Of a stretch of DNA of 35,243 nucleotides, positions 31,904 through 35,243 are shown piece by piece. Positions within the stretch are counted from its first letter, which is position 1. Every line of letters starts with the position of its first letter. The position numbers were made by a program, and so were the translations under genes. The notes beneath the pieces are model-generated. The model made no database searches. It saw nothing but the letters and a program-made list of their open reading frames with translations, and was not told the origin of the DNA. The stretch comes from an uncultured Eubacteriales bacterium (GTDB lineage Bacteria; Bacillota; Clostridia; Christensenellales; Borkfalkiaceae), in the NCBI GenBank assembly GCA_902465495.1, contig CABQND010000017.1, positions 1 to 35,243 of the forward strand, in the 5' to 3' direction.

Positions 31904-32563
31904 ATGGATTATAAGCAGAAATTCATAGCTTTTTTGGCGGAATGCGGTGTTCTTAAATTTGGTACGTTCAAATTGAAGAGCGGGCGCATTGCACCGTATT
32001 TTCTGAATGCGGGAGAGTACAAGACCGGTGCGCAAATCAAGCGCCTTGGGGAGTTCTATGCGGACTGTATTCATGAAAACGGGATCGAAGTCGAAACCTT
32101 ATTCGGGCCTGCATACAAGGGGGTACCGCTGGCGCTTTCCGCGGCTGTGGCGTTGTATGAGAAATACGGTCAGGACGTCAATTTCTGTTTTGATCGCAAG
32201 GAGGTCAAGGACCACGGAGAAGGCGGTATGTTCGTCGGAAAACAGCCGCAGGATAATGAGAAACTGGTCATTGTCGAGGATGTCATGACCAGCGGTAAGG
32301 CGCTCAAAGAAGTATTGCCTAAACTTCGCGGAACTGCGAATGTGAATATTACGGGTATGGTCATTACGGTCGATCGCATGGAAAAGGCGCTGGACAGCGA
32401 CAAATCCGCCGTGCAGCAGGCGTGGGCGGAAGAAGGTGTCAAGGTTTATTCCATTGTAAATATTCAGGATATCGTCGCTGCGCTTGAAGCGGGTGTGATC
32501 GAGGGGAAAGAGCATGTTCCCGCGATCCGGGAATATCTGGCACAGTACGGTGCAAAGTATTAA
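31904..32563 (+). CDS. pyrE: orotate phosphoribosyltransferase
   Basis: PyrE adds ribose phosphate from PRPP to orotate, giving OMP. The 219-residue protein has LKSGRIAPYFLNAGEY, LFGPAYKGVPLA, FDRKEVKDHGEGG and the PRPP loop VIVEDVMTSGKAL. It belongs to the group in which a flexible catalytic loop carries KxxKDHGExG. The start follows AAAGGAG. A 20-nt repeat copy sits directly upstream. Confidence 0.96.
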   Translation: MDYKQKFIAFLAECGVLKFGTFKLKSGRIAPYFLNAGEYKTGAQIKRLGEFYADCIHENGIEVETLFGPAYKGVPLALSAAVALYEKYGQDVNFCFDRKEVKDHGEGGMFVGKQPQDNEKLVIVEDVMTSGKALKEVLPKLRGTANVNITGMVITVDRMEKALDSDKSAVQQAWAEEGVKVYSIVNIQDIVAALEAGVIEGKEHVPAIREYLAQYGAKY

Positions 32564-32580
32564 GATTGGGGGATTACAAG

Positions 32581-33489
32581 ATGATTATAGATACGCTTAT
32601 TGATAAAATTCGGGAATATGACAATCCGACTGTGGCTGGTTTGGATACTTCTTTTGATTATCTTCCCGAATCGATGAAGGCGGGCGTTAAAGATTTTTCG
32701 GGTGCGGCGGAAGCGGTGCTTGCTTTCAATAAAAAAATCGTGGATTCCATTTGTGATATTGTTCCTTGCGTGAAAGTGCAGATCGCCTATTATGAAATGT
32801 ATGGATTGGAAGGAATGCACACTTTTGCCGAGACGGTAAAGTATGCTTCGAAAAAGGGTATGCTCGTGATGACGGATGCCAAGCGCAACGATATCGGTGC
32901 GACGGCGGAGTGTTATGCGAAGGCTTATCTCGGTCAAACCATGGTTGGCGGCGAGGAGTATACCGCATTCGATTCAGACTTCCTTACTGTCAACGGGTAT
33001 CTTGGCTCAGACGGGATCAAGCCTTTTCTCGGTTGGTTGCAAAAGAGGGATAAGGGAATTTTTGTTTTAGTAAAGACATCAAATAAATCCAGCGGCGAAT
33101 TACAGGACTTGAAGCTTGAAAACGGCAAAACTGTCTATGAATATATGGGCGGGCTGGTTGAAGAATGGGGTAAGGATTGTATCGGTAAATACGGCTATTC
33201 GGCGGTCGGTGCAGTTGTCGGTGCAACGCACCCGCAACAAGCGCAAATTCTTCGCCGTGAAATGCCGCACACCTTTTTCCTGATTCCGGGTTACGGTGCG
33301 CAGGGCGGCACAGCGGATGATCTCAAAGTATGTTTTGATAAGGACGGCTTGGGCGGCATAGTCAACTCTTCACGCGGAATTCTCTGCGCGTACAAGCAGG
33401 AAAAGTATGCAGGGGTTTCTTTCGATGCGGCGGCACGTCAAGCATGTATAGACATGAAAAATGACTTGAATCGTGCAATAAATGATTAA
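32581..33489 (+). CDS. pyrF: orotidine 5'-phosphate decarboxylase, type 2
   Basis: PyrF decarboxylates OMP to UMP. The 302-residue length and TVAGLDTSFDYLP at the N-terminus put it in the longer type 2 subfamily. The catalytic segment is MTDAKRNDIGATAECY (Asp-x-Lys-Arg-x-Asp-Ile), and FLIPGYGAQGGT forms the phosphate-binding end of the barrel. I start at ATG 32581, 9 nt after GGGGG; a TTG 15 nt upstream is less likely. It lies 17 nt after pyrE. Confidence 0.94.
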   Translation: MIIDTLIDKIREYDNPTVAGLDTSFDYLPESMKAGVKDFSGAAEAVLAFNKKIVDSICDIVPCVKVQIAYYEMYGLEGMHTFAETVKYASKKGMLVMTDAKRNDIGATAECYAKAYLGQTMVGGEEYTAFDSDFLTVNGYLGSDGIKPFLGWLQKRDKGIFVLVKTSNKSSGELQDLKLENGKTVYEYMGGLVEEWGKDCIGKYGYSAVGAVVGATHPQQAQILRREMPHTFFLIPGYGAQGGTADDLKVCFDKDGLGGIVNSSRGILCAYKQEKYAGVSFDAAARQACIDMKNDLNRAIND

Positions 33490-33495
33490 GAGTGA

Positions 33496-33515
33496 TGTAC
33501 TATGTCACACATAAA
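33496..33515. repeat. short palindromic repeat, copy C
   Basis: TGTACTATGTCACACATAAA in the 54-nt gap between pyrF and pyrK, 7 nt past the pyrF stop. TATGT and ACATA are perfect half-sites around CAC. Invariant in all three copies are GTACTATGT, the AC at positions 14-15 and TAAA. Confidence 0.6.
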
Positions 33516-33543
33516 CAGTAAAAAATCGGGGTTTTAGATAAGA

Positions 33544-34317
33544 ATGAAAGAGTTAGTAGTGACCGTGGCGGAAAATGTGCCGATTGCGAAAAACGTTTAT
33601 AAAATGCGGTTTCTTCTTCCCGAAAAAGTAGAAGGGCTTGCTTGCGGAAAGTTTGTGAATATTTCCGTTGGAGACGGAGCACATCTTCTGCGTCGTCCGA
33701 TCGCAATATGCGGATACGATGAAACGTCGGTGACAATTTGCTATCAGCTCAAAGGTGCGGGTACGCGCACCATGAGTGAGAAGAAAGTCGGCGATACATT
33801 ATCTTGTGTGCTTCCGCTCGGAAACGGGTTTGTTGTCGAAGAAGCGGAGAAGCGTATCGCGCTGATCGGCGGAGGTGTAGGGATCTTCCCTATGTTGTCC
33901 GTACTTCACGAATATGCGGGGCAAGGAAAAGAATTTTATTCTTATATTGGTTTTCGTAACAAGGATGCAGTTTGCATGAAGGAGGAATTCAGCGCGCTTT
34001 CCCAAGAATTGCATATCGTTACGGATGACGGAAGTTTCGGGGAGCGCGGCAATGCAGTTTCTGCTTTTTTTGCGGGTCTTGAAACATCAACTCCGGATGT
34101 GATTTTTGCCTGCGGGCCTACGCCTATGCTGAGAGCGCTTAAAACGGAGCTTTCTGCGCGAAAAGTAGATATTCCCTGTTATGTTTCTTTGGAAGAAAGG
34201 ATGGGATGCGGTATCGGTGCTTGTCTCGTCTGCGTATGTAAGCGGGCCGGCGGCAAAGGCAATGCGCGCGTGTGTAAAGACGGACCTGTTTTTGCGATCG
34301 GGGAGGTAGAGATCTGA
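33544..34317 (+). CDS. pyrK: dihydroorotate dehydrogenase B, electron-transfer subunit
   Basis: PyrK carries FAD and a 2Fe-2S cluster and passes electrons from PyrD to NAD+. The 257-residue protein has the FAD-binding barrel (LLRRPIAICGYD), the NAD domain (IALIGGGVGIFPMLSVL, FACGPTPMLRALK) and the C-terminal cluster motif RMGCGIGACLVCVCK with a last Cys in RVCKDGP. The Shine-Dalgarno before ATG 33544 is weak. The stop overlaps the pyrD start by one base (TGATG). Confidence 0.95.
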   Translation: MKELVVTVAENVPIAKNVYKMRFLLPEKVEGLACGKFVNISVGDGAHLLRRPIAICGYDETSVTICYQLKGAGTRTMSEKKVGDTLSCVLPLGNGFVVEEAEKRIALIGGGVGIFPMLSVLHEYAGQGKEFYSYIGFRNKDAVCMKEEFSALSQELHIVTDDGSFGERGNAVSAFFAGLETSTPDVIFACGPTPMLRALKTELSARKVDIPCYVSLEERMGCGIGACLVCVCKRAGGKGNARVCKDGPVFAIGEVEI

Positions 34318-35228
34318 TGGCAAACCTGAAAGTCAATATTTGCGGTGTAGAGCTGAAAAATCCTGTGATCGCGGCGAGCGGTACATTCGGATTCGGAAAA
34401 GAGTTTAACGAAATTTATGATATCGGCGTTTTGGGTGGAGTCAGTACCAAAGGACTGACGCTTGAACCGCGTCTTGGGAATCCCGTCCCGCGTATAGCGG
34501 AGGGATATGGCGTCATGCTCAATGCTGTCGGACTGCAAAATCCTGGTGTAGATGTTTTTTTAGAAGAGGATCTGGATTTTCTCAAAAGCAAGAATACGGC
34601 GGTGATTGCCAACGTTGCAGGAAAAACTCTGGATGATTATGCGGGGATCTGTGCGAGGCTGGACGGCAAAGTGGACATGGTTGAGCTCAACATATCTTGC
34701 CCCAATGTAAAGTGCGGCGGGATGGCATTCGGTATTCGTCCCGAAAGCGTGAGAGAGGTTACCTCCGTCGCAAAGAGCGCACTGAAAAAAACACCGCTCA
34801 TAGTGAAACTTTCTCCCAATGTGGAAAGCATTGCGGTGAATGCATTGGCGGCGCAGGAAGGGGGTGCGGACTGCGTATCATTAATCAATACGCTGACGGG
34901 AATGGTTATCGATATTGAGCGCAGGCGCCCGCTGATTGCCAACAACACGGGCGGCGTTTCGGGCGCGGGGATCAAGCCTATCGCAGTGCGCATGGTGTAT
35001 GAAGTTTGTCAGACAGTGGATATTCCGGTCATCGGTATGGGCGGGATCACCTGTGCGGAAGACGCATTGGAATTTATTATTGCAGGTGCTGCGGCTGTGC
35101 AGGTAGGTACGGCGAACTTTACGGATACGCTTGCAATGCCGAAGATCATTGAAGGATTGTCTCGTTGGCTGGATGCGCACGGAGTTAAAGATATCAATGA
35201 GTTGCGCGGAACACTTGTTTTAAATTAA
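34317..35228 (+). CDS. pyrD: dihydroorotate dehydrogenase B, catalytic subunit
   Basis: PyrD oxidises dihydroorotate to orotate using FMN; with PyrK it forms the NAD-linked class 1B enzyme usual in anaerobes. The 303-residue protein begins NLKVNICGVELKNPVIAASG, and has the catalytic Cys loop ELNISCPNVKCGG, NTLTGMVIDIERRRP and the FMN phosphate site GMGGITCAEDALEFI. GGGGAGG lies before its ATG. It is the last gene seen; the window ends 15 nt after it, so further pyr genes could follow. Confidence 0.96.
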   Translation: MANLKVNICGVELKNPVIAASGTFGFGKEFNEIYDIGVLGGVSTKGLTLEPRLGNPVPRIAEGYGVMLNAVGLQNPGVDVFLEEDLDFLKSKNTAVIANVAGKTLDDYAGICARLDGKVDMVELNISCPNVKCGGMAFGIRPESVREVTSVAKSALKKTPLIVKLSPNVESIAVNALAAQEGGADCVSLINTLTGMVIDIERRRPLIANNTGGVSGAGIKPIAVRMVYEVCQTVDIPVIGMGGITCAEDALEFIIAGAAAVQVGTANFTDTLAMPKIIEGLSRWLDAHGVKDINELRGTLVLN

Positions 35229-35243
35229 ATATAAAGAATAAAA

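Noticed and set aside
30616..31905. Minus-strand open frame of 429 codons
   Set aside because: It lies entirely across pyrC, whose motifs are unmistakable. The reverse product resembles nothing and has no ribosome site.
1..35243. CRISPR array, transposon, phage, toxin-antitoxin or biosynthetic cluster
   Set aside because: No spaced direct repeats, transposase, integrase, paired toxin genes or assembly-line enzymes were seen anywhere in the window.

Overview
This window looks like chromosome from an anaerobic, Gram-positive, low-to-mid GC Bacillota, most likely an uncultured Clostridia member of the gut Christensenellales/Oscillospirales kind (lineage is inference). Supporting signs are an Rnf complex, strong GGAGG-type ribosome binding sites, a PyrR-type attenuator, a PyrK/PyrDB dihydroorotate dehydrogenase, a THF riboswitch on folT, a DUF421/DUF4363 pair, a SpoVB-like flippase and a LysM protein behind a sigma-E-like promoter. 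I saw no rRNA, tRNA, CRISPR array, transposase or phage gene. It reads as ordinary core chromosome with several clade-restricted small proteins.

Layout. 208-3918 (minus) encodes a large acidic surface lipoprotein with a second, C-terminal membrane anchor. 4098-4866 holds two half-size TSUP permease genes. 5002-10683 is a complete rnfCDGEAB operon behind a clear sigma-A promoter. Its RnfD has an unusual extracytoplasmic tail made of two near-identical FMN_bind-like modules. A HAD phosphatase (10754-11401) follows. 11788-14904 holds ppx/gppA, maf and an MreB-like actin gene. 15134-16804 (minus) is an acyl-CoA synthetase. 17000-17741 encodes two related small proteins, each with a likely winged-helix domain and a C-terminal membrane helix, just upstream of uvrB (17867) and uvrA (19965). 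uvrB has a consensus promoter and a LexA-like box.

22927-23990 (minus) is the DUF421/DUF4363 pair, divergent from folT (24289), whose leader carries a THF riboswitch. folT ends exactly where the converging SpoVB-like gene (24862-26364, minus) ends. 26518-28612 holds a two-LysM protein, a Cys-rich protein with an RVFDAC motif, a 65-residue Cys-rich protein and a metallophosphoesterase. The first two are candidate spore-coat or exosporium proteins (inference).

28691-35228 is a de novo pyrimidine operon, pyrR-B-C-E-F-K-D. Its leader contains a sigma-A promoter, a PyrR-binding hairpin with a CAGAGA hexaloop, an antiterminator candidate and an intrinsic terminator. With carbamoyl phosphate supplied from elsewhere (no carAB here), these genes reach UMP.

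The least explained signals are the duplicated flavin-site modules on RnfD, a 20-nt imperfect palindrome present in three intergenic gaps (after uvrA, pyrC-pyrE and pyrF-pyrK), the paired small membrane proteins ahead of uvrB, the double-anchored lipoprotein, and two very long perfect hairpins at gene ends.
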